A DNA stretch of 64,000 nucleotides from Lepidostoma basale (taxonomy: Eukaryota; Arthropoda; Insecta; Trichoptera; Lepidostomatidae). The notes beneath the pieces are model-generated. The model was given only the letters and a program-made list of their open reading frames with translations, ran no database searches and was not told the DNA's origin. The stretch covers positions 1,984,001 through 2,048,000 of the forward strand of contig JAHDVF020001325.1 in assembly GCA_022606425.2 (NCBI GenBank), read 5' to 3'. Shown here in pieces: positions 20,331 through 30,655 of the stretch; position 1 is the stretch's first letter; each line of letters opens with the position of its first letter. A program made the translations under genes and the position numbers.

Positions 20331-21694
20331 AACCAAGTTTCTTGATCAATATAATTTACACGGTTCAATTAAAGTAATGGTCTACTAAGATTTGTGAATC
20401 CAAGTCTACAAAATGTGAAACCAACTCGCAAAGATATTTGCATTAACATCTCGTACATTCATCACTTTCATCTTTCTTTGTAGTCATCTTCTCGTACCAT
20501 TATACCATTAGTACCCACAGATTTAATGCTACATCATATAACAAACTATGAACGTACACTTTAATTATTGAATTAGTGTAATTATCTTGTGTTTGCGTCT
20601 TCATTGCATCATTTGTTTTGTGGCACGATCCACGGAAACATATTGCTTATTATTTTTTTATAAATTCACTCAACTTTCACGCTCGGTACAAATCGTTATA
20701 ATTGATGGAACTTATAAATACTCTCACCTACGTAGGGTCGAAGCACCAGTATTTGACCGCCCCCCAGTAAATGACCGTTGGTTAATAAAACAAAATATAA
20801 TAAGAATTGCTCTATGTGTCCAGTCAAAAAACTTTAATCCCAAGAAACTATGACAAAAGAGGTAGGCAGAGATAACTGTTGGTAAGAAACAAAACTATCA
20901 GTTTTGAACTGTGCCTTGTCAAACGGTAAAAGTGCGTCTTCCCGTTGTTGTTCTGAGATTGTTAGTAGTTTTTCACAAGGAAAAGTGTGGTCAGTGTTTT
21001 TTTTAAGTTATTTCTTATGCAATTCTTTGAATATTTACATATTTTTTATATGTTAGGGTGTTTCATAATGTGACAATGTAACAAAATCTATGTATCGTAT
21101 CAATATAACCTGAAGTGGTCAATTACTGGTGATTGTGCTATTTTTTTTAGAGAAATATTAATTTTAATAGTAATACTATATTTCAATAAAAAAAGTTTGA
21201 GAATTTAGAGAAGTTAATGTGTTTTTTATTATATTATTTTATTTTGTACACTGAAATAATGAAATTAATGCCTTTAATGTGGATTTCAGTACAAGCTGAA
21301 CCTTAAACGGTCATTCATTGGTGCTTTGACCCTATACAAATTGAAGTGAAGTCACATATTACATTGCAATTATTTGAGTCATATGAAGTCTCGTAGAGAA
21401 CACTACTTTCAAAGGTGTTGCGTAAACTTTTTTCCGCTAGTTTATCTATCAAATCGTTTGATGCATGTTTAAGATAGCAACAGACGCAATATGCAGCAAT
21501 TAGCTGCATACCTTGTTTGTATTAAAAATATTTCTAATGATAGCTTTTTTTACTTACTAAAATTCTGCAAATTATAATTATTAGCTACCGGAGAGATACT
21601 TTTTTCTCTGCACCGCGAGCAGATAACATTTATTGTATTAGTAGACATAAAGAAAATAATTGGTTTAATGTTTTGTACTGACTAGAGTTTTAAC
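20331..21694. other. Unassigned AT-rich sequence
   Basis: Open frames at 20587-20853 and 21315-21509 have no recognisable domain and are AT-rich in all codon positions. No repeat partner in the window. Confidence 0.45.
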
Positions 21695-21862
21695 ACCATT
21701 TCATTATGTATTGTTTCTTAAACAATGATATTAAACTCCATATTAAATAACGAAAACGAATGTTTTCTAGAAGTTTAAATGTATTTTATGGAAATGCCAT
21801 GTTTCACCTTGCTAAAACATGATTAATTTAAACATTTGGTAGTGCCTTAGAAAACAACGGCC
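21695..21862. mobile_element. Family D foldback, diverged
   Basis: ttgtttcttaaacaatgata, ttaaactccatattaaataa, gttttctagaagttt, gccatgtttcaccttgcta, then catttggtagtgccttag. Left arm good, right arm truncated. Confidence 0.65.
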
Positions 21863-21863
21863 T

Positions 21864-21955
21864 TCATAATAATAATAATAATAATATGCTAACTTTTTGT
21901 GCTGTAATCACCTCGAGGGCGCATTAAGACGTGTTTTAAATCTAAAAATCTAAAT
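21864..21955. repeat. Uncharacterised interspersed repeat, copy 1
   Basis: An (AAT)n run at 21866-21890 is followed by tcacctcgagggcgcattaa, gacgtgttttaaatctaaaa. A second copy lies at 43010-43110. Non-coding. Confidence 0.65.
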
Positions 21956-21987
21956 TTTCGCGATTGGTTAAAAAGTATAGTAGAAGT

Positions 21988-22225
21988 ATAGTCATGGCAG
22001 AGTGGTGAGAGCTTCTGACTTCCATACCGAAGTTCGCGGGTTCGATTCCCGGCGATGGCAGTGTGATTGTCACACTGTCTTTGGTCTGGTGTAGAATTCT
22101 CGTGACAATAAAATGGCGATAGATTGGCTACCTATCACGTGTCATAAGAATCAATATAATAGCTAAAAAATAAATTGTATACAGAAATTGGGTTCAAACA
22201 ACCTGTTGTATACAAGGAAAAAAAA
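21988..22225 (+). mobile_element. tRNA-derived SINE, alternative 3' body
   Basis: Head with A box (tggcagagtgg, 21994-22004) and a perfect B box (ggttcgattcc, 22039-22049). The body gtgtgattgtcacactgtct and ttggtctggtgtagaattct follows. After gctaaaaaa the 3' end differs from the main subfamily: ttgtatacagaaattgggtt, caaacaacctgttgtataca, as also at 41048-41335. The boxes would serve RNA polymerase III. Confidence 0.85.
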
Positions 22226-22645
22226 CGACGTTTTTTTTCATTATACTGATTTCAGTAACATTTTCAAGAATTTATGCATGTTATCGGAATTTTAAGTATT
22301 TTTTATTTCTGGATTGCTTTTAATATTAACTTATTTACAAAATGTGTATCTGTCGATTTAATATAAACTTTTATTGCAAATTATATTATATTGATTAAGT
22401 TTCATAAAACAATTTTGAAATCGTTGTACAAGAAAGTTAGTAAACATGCATCAATGACCATGTAGGCGATTTCACGTGTAATCACTCGTTTACTAAACTA
22501 TTTTTTTTTAGAATTTGTGATCATGCGATAGGTATATGTACTATATAACGATGTCTATAGTTGGAAACTGCTTAAGCGTCCATAAATAAAGAAATATTGC
22601 ATACCATACATAGTAAATGTTGCGTATTAATTTCCCAACCTTTTT
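22226..22645. other. Unassigned AT-rich sequence
   Basis: No feature is seen. Confidence 0.45.
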
Positions 22646-22649
22646 AAGA

Positions 22650-22925
22650 TTTAATTGTATCTCAATAGAGACGAAGATGTAATTTTTTTTGGAAACAGAA
22701 TATGGTAGTCGAGGCGTTTACAGGACTTATGACTTGTCATTGGTTGGGTTAAGCGATCACTTTATGTTAACAACATTCCCCATTCCGCCCTTCTTACGAC
22801 ACCAAGTCTGACAAATTTTTGGAACTTGTATAGGTATATGCTACTATTTTTTTAATAACTTCACTGTTTGTAGGGCAATCTACACTAGCGCCATCTATTA
22901 AGATAAATTGTAATCTTTAAGCAGA
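22650..22925 (+). mobile_element. Family G element
   Basis: Runs from taattgtatctcaatagaga through gaaacagaatatggtagtcg, gaggcgtttacaggacttat and tgtcattggttgggttaagc to actagcgccatctattaaga. About 275 bp and non-coding. Ends resemble a short inverted pair (atctcaataga against tctattaagat). Confidence 0.75.
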
Positions 22926-22935
22926 AAATCTTTAA

Positions 22936-23000
22936 AAATGATTAACCCGCAACGGGTAAAAATCCAGTATTTGTCTACAAGTATTTGTATAAATTTAAAA
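22936..23000 (+). repeat. Small interspersed repeat, copy 2
   Basis: atgattaacccgcaacgggt, aaaaatccagtatttgtcta, as in copy 1 at 20197-20264. Confidence 0.65.
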
Positions 23001-24108
23001 AAATATATGAAAAATAATTATACTGAATAGCGCTTGTTGTCTAAAACAATACAATCAAAACTTGGGTTTAACATTTTCACGTAATTAAATTCTGTTCTCC
23101 TTGGAGATCACCTTATCAGTAGTTTTAGATAACATGACAAGAAAAAATAACTGTATTTTGATTTTAAAAAAAAAACGAAAACCATGCAAGGGCGGGCTGC
23201 TAGATCGTATCAATTGTGAGCAAATTAAATCAGACTACCGAATGTAATTTAACCGGCTTAATTACATCATTAGAAGTCGCCATTAAAAGTTTAGATAAAC
23301 GCGGAGTAATCCGGGAACTTGTTTGGTGAAACAATTAAACATTCTTTCCTTTGATTTCGAGTGTATTGAGTATACTATGTTTATTTATGAAGGAGTTAAG
23401 TCCAATCTCCACGTTTTTTGGTATAAATTAAGCATTAGGCAAGTATTTTCATAAATATAAAGATCTTGACGTTAATTGATATAATTAGTTATATAGGTCT
23501 ATATGCATTTAAACAAATTCATGTATTATATGTAAGGCTTCTAATGAGATTGGTTCATGCGTTTGATTAGAAACAGTTTTCTGGCTTTAGATAACTCATG
23601 TTGTGATAAATTGATTTTAATTTTTTTTTCGTGTATTTAAGGATATTAACGCCACATATTGAAATTTTTTAGTTAAAGTTCATTGTATAATAAATGTAAA
23701 TAAAATCGTATTTCTATTTTTGATCAGTTTCGGCAGTTTAAGATAGCTTCTGCCCGAGCCAAAACTAAAAGAACAATTGAAATAAAATTAAAAATATATT
23801 TAAGTATTTTAATCTTATATTTATTTCTACATTTTGTATTTAAGTGATTGAATAATAGGACAATGATTGTATTTTAATTTATTTCAATGCATATACAGGG
23901 AACATTTGAATTCTAGAAAAACTCATATTAGTGATTCAAATTATTTCTTTGTCTTCCAATCTTCAATATTCTAAAATTTCTATTCATCAAAATATGCTTA
24001 ATATACATTTGATTATGCCGTTTCAAAACTAAACATAGTTTATTTTAATATGTAAATCTTCCTTTTATGCAATATAATATTATATAAACGCAATGCATTG
24101 ACGATTTT
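23001..24108. other. Unassigned AT-rich sequence
   Basis: No gene or recognised repeat. Confidence 0.5.
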
Positions 24109-24345
24109 TTATATGAATTAAAACACGTTTTTTTTCACAATTATCTTAATTTTTCTCGACAGGTATAAAAGGTTTTACAGCGTCCTCAACTGGAGAACGA
24201 CATAGACTTTATCATGTTATCATTTTCCTGATTTTGCAGGTGAAGAACCTTTGAAACATGTCAAGAAGAATAAACTAAAAGTGGAACAAACAGAGTTTTA
24301 CTTGGTTTAAAAAAAATATCGTTATAGAATTATACAGCATTAACG
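24109..24345. mobile_element. Family A foldback, diverged
   Basis: Left: atgaattaaaacacgttttt, tttttctcgacaggtataaa. Right: aacctttgaaacatgtcaag, aagaataaactaaaagtgga, then the outer module as tatagaattatacagcatta and acgtcttaag. Both hairpins degenerate. Confidence 0.7.
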
Positions 24346-26088
24346 TCTTAAGTTTATCAAAATGTAATTCATTGATGTTAAATGTTTGTAAAGTAATGCG
24401 TTCTGTCTTCTGTTTCAATACCGATCATCTTCAGTCCTCGCAAAGCACCCGATTGGTAGGATATTTAGCAAACACGAATAATCTTTCCTCCCCAGATTCG
24501 AGTTTTCATTTTCATAAGTATTTTTTCCAAGGTTATTTCAAAGCACCACAAACTTCGTGAAATTTTAAATTCAAATCAACTTTAGTTTGCCCAGAGATTC
24601 CCTTCAGTCCTATATTACTGCTCCATTGTTCTCACTTCCTCTTTGCCTCTTTATCGCGGGAATGATTAATCACTGTGATTACAGGTACAAAAGCTCAGTT
24701 AAATATGCCGGAGATTGGTAAAGGTGTGAGTATTCTTGATTTTTTTTCTAAATGCTGTCAGTGTTTTACTATCATCGGCGTGAAAATATGAGTGTTACAT
24801 TGTGAGTAATTCGTAGAGGAGAATTTACATATTGCGTGCATTCTTTCGGCAAGCATTAAATCTAGGGTTGCACATTCTTATTCAAATAAAAAAATAATTA
24901 TAGTACATTTTTTAAAATTATTAATTGGTTCTTTCTTATCAAAATTCTTCCCATTTACCGTAATTAAAAAATTATAAGCGTGAGATTTTGCGCGATAGAA
25001 GCGAAGCTCCTACGAAAAGTTGATTTCGTCCAATGCTCTTTTTTCATCTGTTAACGATTATTATATATGTTTTCAAATGCGTACTGACGAATTGACGGTC
25101 AGGGACAACGCTATGCAAAGCCGAAAAGTATTGAGCATGATATAATAATTCACGTATAGTTATTTTTTAGTTTTAAATTGATATAAGACCAAAGCTAAAA
25201 AGGGTTGAGTATTAATAGCTATAAAAATTGTTTTTTTTATATAAATTAGACGTCTTATAATATAAAAAATATAAGTGCAAAAAATGTATACACTCAACGT
25301 TATGTATTACCATGTCATGTGTGCGCGACAGTCGCGACAGGAATGAAATCGCGCGTTACTAGTCATTCGATATCCATTCCTGTGCTGCGAATGTTAAGAG
25401 GATTGTATATGCAGATTGGTGTGGATTTACTCAGTACCTAAACCAAAAATATGTTCTGGAATCTAAATGCGCTTTGATTCTAGAACAAATTGCATAGTAT
25501 ACAGATTTCTTCACTTCTGCTTGCCTGGTTGTTTGAATCTAAAATGACATCTAAAAAAATGATTAAGCACTTCTATCGGAGAGAATTCCAATTCTTACGC
25601 ATCGTTGCTCGTAGACCGTTAGATGTGTTTTGGAACAACATCACGCGATATGTAACTCTCGCCCAAGGGAGATTGCAGCCTCCCATTGATCTTGTTTAGT
25701 TCCCTGGACCACTCCACAGGTGCTGCTTATCTGCCATCGGCCATTATAGAGTACCCCGAGGGGCTTGAGACTGTTATCTCCCGAAATTCCGACCGATCAG
25801 ATCTCGAAAGCGATACAATATAAAGCCCATGAAACTAATTTCACTCTCAATTTCCTCAGTTCCTGCCGACAACCGGTAATTCCTAGGAATGTTTGAAAAC
25901 TAATAAAATATTATTCAAGTTCTGCAAAATATAATAAATACATTATATTATGTGTGAAAGTGTTACGAATGTTTGGTTTTACTTCCGTAAGCTTAATCTA
26001 TGAAAGGCTATGAAATAACCAAATTTGTTTACAATAGAATTACGTAACATAATATTTTATTCTTGTTTTAATAATTTGTTTTAATAAA
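24346..26088. other. Unassigned sequence with GC-richer patches
   Basis: Patches at 25310-25420 and 25590-25890 are unique and less AT-rich. The open frame at 25490-25699 encodes nothing recognised. Confidence 0.45.
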
Positions 26089-26091
26089 ATA

Positions 26092-26305
26092 GCCATTGTT
26101 TTGGTTGAAACACTATGTTACTTCAACGTTATTAACTGTTAATTATAAAACGCTGTTTATTTTAATTTTTCGCGACAGCTGTTTCGTCAACCTATGTTGA
26201 CTTCATTGGGTGTTACAATAATAATCGAAACGGCTGTCGCGAAAAATAAAAAAAATAAAAATTGTGATACCATAAACACGGTTTTATAATTAAACAGTTA
26301 ATAAA
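26092..26305. mobile_element. Family C foldback element
   Basis: Arms ttaactgttaattataaaac, tttcgcgacagctgtttcgt and caacctatgttgacttcatt on the left; cgaaacggctgtcgcgaaaa and ggttttataattaaacagtt on the right. One hairpin half is lost on the right side. Confidence 0.75.
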
Positions 26306-26332
26306 ATAGCCATACACATTTATTTTATTGGA

Positions 26333-26475
26333 GGTTAAGGCGTTAACACCGTGGAAATCCATTGTTATTTGGAAGGAGAATTTTAAGCACTGTTTTATCT
26401 ACTTCATTGTGGATATTGTGAAAATAAAGTGGATAAAACAGAATTTAAAATTCTTCTTCTAAACACAATTTGGTA
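26333..26475. mobile_element. Family B element lacking its hairpin
   Basis: Outer module ttaaggcgttaacaccgtgg then aaggagaattttaagcactg, ttttatctacttc; mirrored by aaataaagtggataaaacag and aatttaaaattcttcttc. The central hairpins are deleted, leaving the arms almost back to back. Confidence 0.65.
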
Positions 26476-26652
26476 TTTCATTATAAAAATCAAGTTTAAA
26501 GAGTCGTGATTCGAGATATCAAAAAATTAGCAAACATTATCATAATTAATATATCATAAATAGCAAAATTATCGAAATTAATATATCATTAATATTTTAA
26601 GGTTAGGAAATTGAAAATAACTTTGTTTATTATCAACAAAATATTAAAAAAA

Positions 26653-26691
26653 ACACGACATGTTTCGGAGGAAACCTCCATCTTCAGGTGT
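26653..26691 (-). ncRNA. Hammerhead-ribozyme-like hairpin, family B left arm
   Basis: Minus strand: ACAC, CUGAAGA, U, GGAGG UUU CCUCC, GAA, ACAUGU, C, GUGU. Stem I pairs over four bases and stem II over five; the triplet is GUC. One of the most intact copies. The U between core and stem II is the only departure from consensus spacing. Confidence 0.45.
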
Positions 26692-26726
26692 AAATATATA
26701 TTATATAATATATTTATTATATCTTT

Positions 26727-26765
26727 ACACCTGAAGATGGAGGTATCCTCCGAAACATGTTGTGT
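26727..26765 (+). ncRNA. Hammerhead-ribozyme-like hairpin, family B right arm
   Basis: Plus strand: ACAC, CUGAAGA, U, GGAGG UAU CCUCC, GAA, ACAUGU, U, GUGU. Triplet is GUU, still within the NUH rule for hammerhead cleavage. It faces the left-arm copy, so the pair forms a larger inverted repeat. Confidence 0.45.
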
Positions 26766-26811
26766 TTATTAATATTTTGTGGATAATAAACCAAGTTATT
26801 TTCAAGGATTA

Positions 26812-27079
26812 ATTTTATCTCAATAGAGACGAAGATGTAAATCGTTTTTTTTTATTTTATGAAACAGAATATGGTGGTCGAGGCGTTTACAGGACTTATG
26901 ACTTGTCATTGGTTGGGTTAAGCGATCGCTTTATGTACTACAACATTCCCCATTCCTACCTTCTTACGACCACCACGTCTGACAAATTTTTGAATGATGT
27001 ATATATGCTAATATGTTGAGGAATACTTCACATATTTTTGTTTAATCTACACTAGCGCCGTCTATTAAGATTGATACAA
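26812..27079 (+). mobile_element. Family G element inserted in family B
   Basis: ggattaattttatctcaata to gccgtctattaagattgata, with the same internal order as 22650-22925. It is flanked by a 14 bp direct repeat, caagttattttcaa (26798-26811 and 27080-27093), which in an uninterrupted family B arm occurs only once. Confidence 0.8.
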
Positions 27080-27130
27080 GTTATTTTCAATTTCCTAAGT
27101 ATATTACTATGGAATTCCACAGTGTTAATG

Positions 27131-27603
27131 CCATAGCTTTCAATAAGTATTTTAAGTTTATATAATATCATACCTGTTTTGGAGTCATAATTAATATATC
27201 TAGTCAAAGTCTTGTTTGGAAAAGTTTCGGTGGTGTTAATTAAGCCATTAGCACCATTTTTGCAACGAATAATTTTTATACAACGATTTGACTAAATATA
27301 CAACAATGCTGTCGTAAAGAGCTATAACCATAATATTATCTATTATAGCTCTCTCACATGTGGAAATCGTTAATTATTATGTTATAAAAATTACGTAAAA
27401 CTCGTTGGAGGCATGTTTGATATCATAAAGATATCAAAGAGATTTATGTTTTATTGTGAACCAAACATTACTCATGATATTAACCTATATTTCGAATCTT
27501 GACATGTAATTAAAGAATATCAAACAAAAAAAACATAATTACATTATAATATGCAGAGTTATATCGATATTTGCAATATGCCTTTCTCATAGATTTTACT
27601 GAA
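27131..27603. other. Unassigned AT-rich sequence
   Basis: No feature is seen. Confidence 0.45.
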
Positions 27604-27784
27604 ACTGTTATTTATATATACTATTAAAAACATGTGTTCTAGAAGTTTAATGGGAATGCATCTTTCGCTTTGCTAAGGCATTGTAAAATATTTGGTAGTG
27701 CTTTAGAAGGAAACATGTCATTCCCATTAAATAGAATAAAATTTCTAGTCCATTATTTTGTCCGAAACCCTATGATTCTTTAAT

Positions 27785-28014
27785 ATTATAAACTGTTAAA
27801 TAAAAAAAAAACTTTGTTTTATGTATCACAAATGTATTTTTATTTTACGCGACAGCTGTTTCGTCAACCTAGGTTGACATCATCAGGTGTTACAATAATA
27901 TAATGTTATTGTTACACCTCATGATGTTAACATAGGTTGACGAAACAGCTGTCGCGCAATATTAAAATACAATTGTGATACATAAAACAAAGTTTTTTTT
28001 ATTTAACAGTTTAT
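27785..28014. mobile_element. Family C foldback element, complete
   Basis: Arms tataaactgttaaataaaaa and tttttatttaacagtttata at the ends; ttttatgtatcacaaatgta against tacaattgtgatacataaaa; hairpin sequences at 27847-27890 and 27914-27957. This is the most complete copy of the family. Non-coding. Confidence 0.85.
27847..27890 (-). ncRNA. Hammerhead-ribozyme-like hairpin, family C
   Basis: Minus strand: ACAC, CUGAUGA (perfect core), U, GUCAACC UA GGUUGAC (seven-pair stem II), GAA, ACAGCUGU (three-pair stem III), C of GUC, GCGU. Stem I pairs at three of four positions. The right-arm copy (27914-27957) has a damaged core, CUCAUGA. Confidence 0.45.
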
Positions 28015-28087
28015 AATAAAACATTCTAGAAAACAGACGTTTTCACTCGTAATAATAGTTTAATATTGAGTCTTACAATATTGTTCT

Positions 28088-28268
28088 ACTAAGTAACTAC
28101 CACGCCATCTTGCCGAATGAGTAGACAGAAAGAATGGATCGCCACTTTCCTGCCTACCCACCCTTTCTTGTCATACTTCTCTTGCTTCTTCAATATTACA
28201 ATACTTCGTGTCATGCACGCACCTCGATTTCTCCGACTCCTTACGTGGCTGACATTCAATATTGGATA
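28088..28268 (-). mobile_element. Type 1 LINE 3' end
   Basis: actaagtaactaccacgcca, gagtagacagaaagaatgga, gtcatgcacgcacctcgatt and ccttacgtggctgacattca. Part of the (GTTA)n tail survives as its complement. Confidence 0.8.
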
Positions 28269-28300
28269 TTTATTGTTCAAAAAACAATAAATATGTAACT

Positions 28301-28440
28301 TCTTCTTCTTCTTCTTCCTCTTAGTTTAGGTCGTATGACCTGTTTGTGGTCCGTCCTGGGTTGATGATGTCAGCCATCTCTCCAACTCTTCGGCGGCCTT
28401 CTTGGTAATCTCTTGCCGCTTGGATTTTCATCCTTAACAA
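28301..28440 (-). mobile_element. LINE fragment with (GAA)n tail
   Basis: (TTC)n then gtttaggtcgtatgacctgt, atgtcagccatctctccaac, tcttcggcggccttcttggt. The minus strand encodes a KIQAARDYQEGRRR-like run, matching 59715-59790. Mixed ancestry with type 2. Confidence 0.7.
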
Positions 28441-29539
28441 TTTTAGATATGAAACGATTTTATATATTATAATATGTAAGGATTTTATAAATTAAGTGTT
28501 GAAGCAGTTTAAATTTCTTAATAATTCTCTTTTATCTTTTAACATAAAATTATTTTTACATCAACCACACTTCATAGATATACGTTTGCTCCGGAGGCCT
28601 CTTATAAGACGGAAAAAGGGTTATTTCGTCGTTCCGTCTACGTGCATACCCATTACATTGTCATTCATTCGTCTGCTCTAGGACCACCACGCTAGCTTAG
28701 ACATTTTAGATGTTAATTGGTGATATAAATCGCTAATAAATCAATAGCGACAAGATAAGAAACGTGATTTTCCTTCTAATTAATTAGTCCTTTAATTAGG
28801 TGTGGCAGATCCACGAGGAAATTCCAGTTCCATTTGATTGTTACGCTTTACTTATCTTCGCTTTATAGTTTTCCCACAATTACAGTTTTCATTGTTTCCC
28901 GCACTGTAGGCAGGCCCGGCGGGAACTGTATTAAAACTGCGAACAATTTATTAATTAGTTTGCGCCTCGCTCTTATCAGCCTCGGTTCTATTACATTAAT
29001 GGGCCCGTGGCGGGCGAGGGATCCATCAGGCGCTTCTTCAGCGGAGAGGAGTCGTAAAACGTTAACAGCGCACTCACTTTCATATTGCCTCGCAGCGAGC
29101 CGTCCGATGAGCCGGCTTTAGCTTTATGGCATTCCCCTACACTCGGCGGCAGTGCGCACACAAACCGATGATATTGAACATTGACACGAACTGAGCAGCT
29201 CGGCGGGAATTGTGGGAGAATATTCTGCACCAGCGTCCGGACAAAAAATGAAATAAATTACCTGCCATTGTAAATATTTTCTGTATTACGTAAATATTTG
29301 TGCGAAATCAACATTTTATAGATTCATCGCTAGAAATATACTTAAACTAATGAATTCTTTTCAATCAAAACGTTATTTGTATCACTGATTTTAAATTATT
29401 CATATCGACATTGTTGGAATATTTTATAATATCAAACTTCGTGAGAATGATTTTAAAATGTATTATGCGTAGGTACTCGTAACATATCTCCAATTCAGTA
29501 ATGGACTTGGACTTGGATCCTCTGGCTTACAGAGGTTCA
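28441..29539. other. Unassigned; GC-rich unique block 28800-29250
   Basis: The block holds gcaggcccggcgggaactgt, tgcgcctcgctcttatcagc, gggcccgtggcgggcgaggg and ctacactcggcggcagtgcg, far above the local GC level. Overlapping open frames on both strands (28834-29121, 28991-29230) show no protein domain. Best read as possible conserved non-coding or regulatory DNA, or an unrecognised exon cluster. Confidence 0.45.
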
Positions 29540-30105
29540 GCTCATGTGGCTATTCCTCTTACGTCTGATTGGAACATTGTTGGAAGATGATTTGGTGGGT
29601 TGTTAGTTTATGCGGGGGCATGATTTGTGTGGTCCGGAGTGTTCCTCTGAAGGAGGATTTTGGGCGCTTGTGGTGGCTGGAAGTGTTTGGGTCGTAATTT
29701 GAGAGGTATTTTATTGTGGGGTTAGGATGTGAAGGGAGTCCTTTGTAAAAACGTTCGGCAAGTTTCAGAATGAATTCATCTATCATCGGGATTCCCGATT
29801 CTAGGTGCAGTTGTGTGATCCTGGTCTATGAAGGCGCACCAAGCGATAAACGGATAGCCTTATTTTGCAGGATTTGGAGTTTTCGTATGTCACTCGAAGC
29901 GGCATAGCCCCAGATTGGGGCTGCATAAGTGAAGATCGGCCTTATGACCGTTTTGTATATAATGAGTTTATTGTCGGTGCTTAGTTTACTGTTTCTAGCT
30001 AATATTGGGTTGAGGGCTGAGATTGTTCTTGACGCGGCTTTGACTTTATTTGTAATGTGTGGCCTAAATCGTAATCAATTGTCTAATTTTGCTAAACCTA
30101 TTATA
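29540..30105 (-). mobile_element. Jockey-like LINE fragment, end of reverse transcriptase ORF
   Basis: The minus strand encodes NPILARNSKLSTDNKLIIYK, then TVIRPIFTYAAPIWGYAASS and DIRKLQILQNKAIRLSLGAP, all marks of Jockey-clade reverse transcriptases after the catalytic domain. It then continues GIPMIDEFILKLAERFYKG in an open run down to 29559. A stop follows the LGAPS position. 5'-truncated. Confidence 0.9.
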
Positions 30106-30367
30106 TTTTAAATATTTTTTTAAATTTGCATTTTTTTCTAATAATTACTCCACCACTAAACAACCAACTAACCAACCCCTTAAAATATTCCCCATTTTAT
30201 ACATTATTTGATAGTAACATGTAGTATATACTCGTATAAACAACAACTGTTTATGAAAATACTCTTATTTCAGCGATCGCCCTGAATCGGCGAGAAACGA
30301 AACTAATTGTCAAATAAAACAAAGTGTTGTAATAATGTGCAACACAGAGTCAATGATTTTTCTTCGC
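30106..30367. other. Unassigned AT-rich sequence
   Basis: A short ccaccactaaacaaccaact run at 30151-30170 may be a decayed (GTTA)n complement; otherwise nothing is seen. Confidence 0.35.
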
Positions 30368-30655
30368 CTTCTTCTACTTTTTGGTTTACATTAATTTCTT
30401 CCTTGAGAGCCATCATTTTGGAGGTCGTCCTTGAAGTCTACTTATACCGTCCCTTGCTGCTCTTACGGCCTTTGATTCTGCCATTGTGGTTACATGTTCA
30501 TTCCAGAACCTTCTTCTCTGCCATCCCCATATTATAATATCCTTAAATCGCATATCCTACGCATATCTGCGTGTTCGTTTTCTATCACGAAGGATTTCTC
30601 CAGTAATGGTTCTGAATATCTTCATTTAGATGGTTCGAAGAAGGTTTTTGATTTT
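30368..30655 (-). mobile_element. Type 2-like LINE fragment
   Basis: The minus strand in shifting frames gives MKIFRTITGEILRDRKRT, then WGWQRRRFWNEHVTTM and a GRPPK motif. This is the same segment as 7891-8214 and 59205-59570 but more decayed. Confidence 0.75.

Larger units (their letters stand above)
26600..27130. mobile_element. Family B foldback element, split by family G
   Basis: Left gttaggaaattgaaaataac and the hairpin; right hairpin then gtggataataaaccaagtta. After the family G insertion it resumes as aagttattttcaatttccta and ends in the outer module ggaattccacagtgttaatg. The two hairpins are separated by about 36 bp of AT-rich palindromic sequence. Confidence 0.85.
27604..28086. mobile_element. 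Family D foldback, split by family C
   Basis: Left arm and hairpin at 27620-27750 (gtgttctagaagtttaatgg, cgctttgctaaggcattgta, tagtgctttagaaggaaaca, tgtcattcccattaaataga). The right arm resumes at about 28013 (taataaaacattctagaaaa, cagacgttttcactcgtaat). Family C lies between. Confidence 0.75.

Noticed and set aside
28834..29230. Overlapping open frames in the GC-rich island as genes
   Set aside because: No domain, no splice or start context, and frames open on both strands, as expected of GC-rich DNA with few stops.
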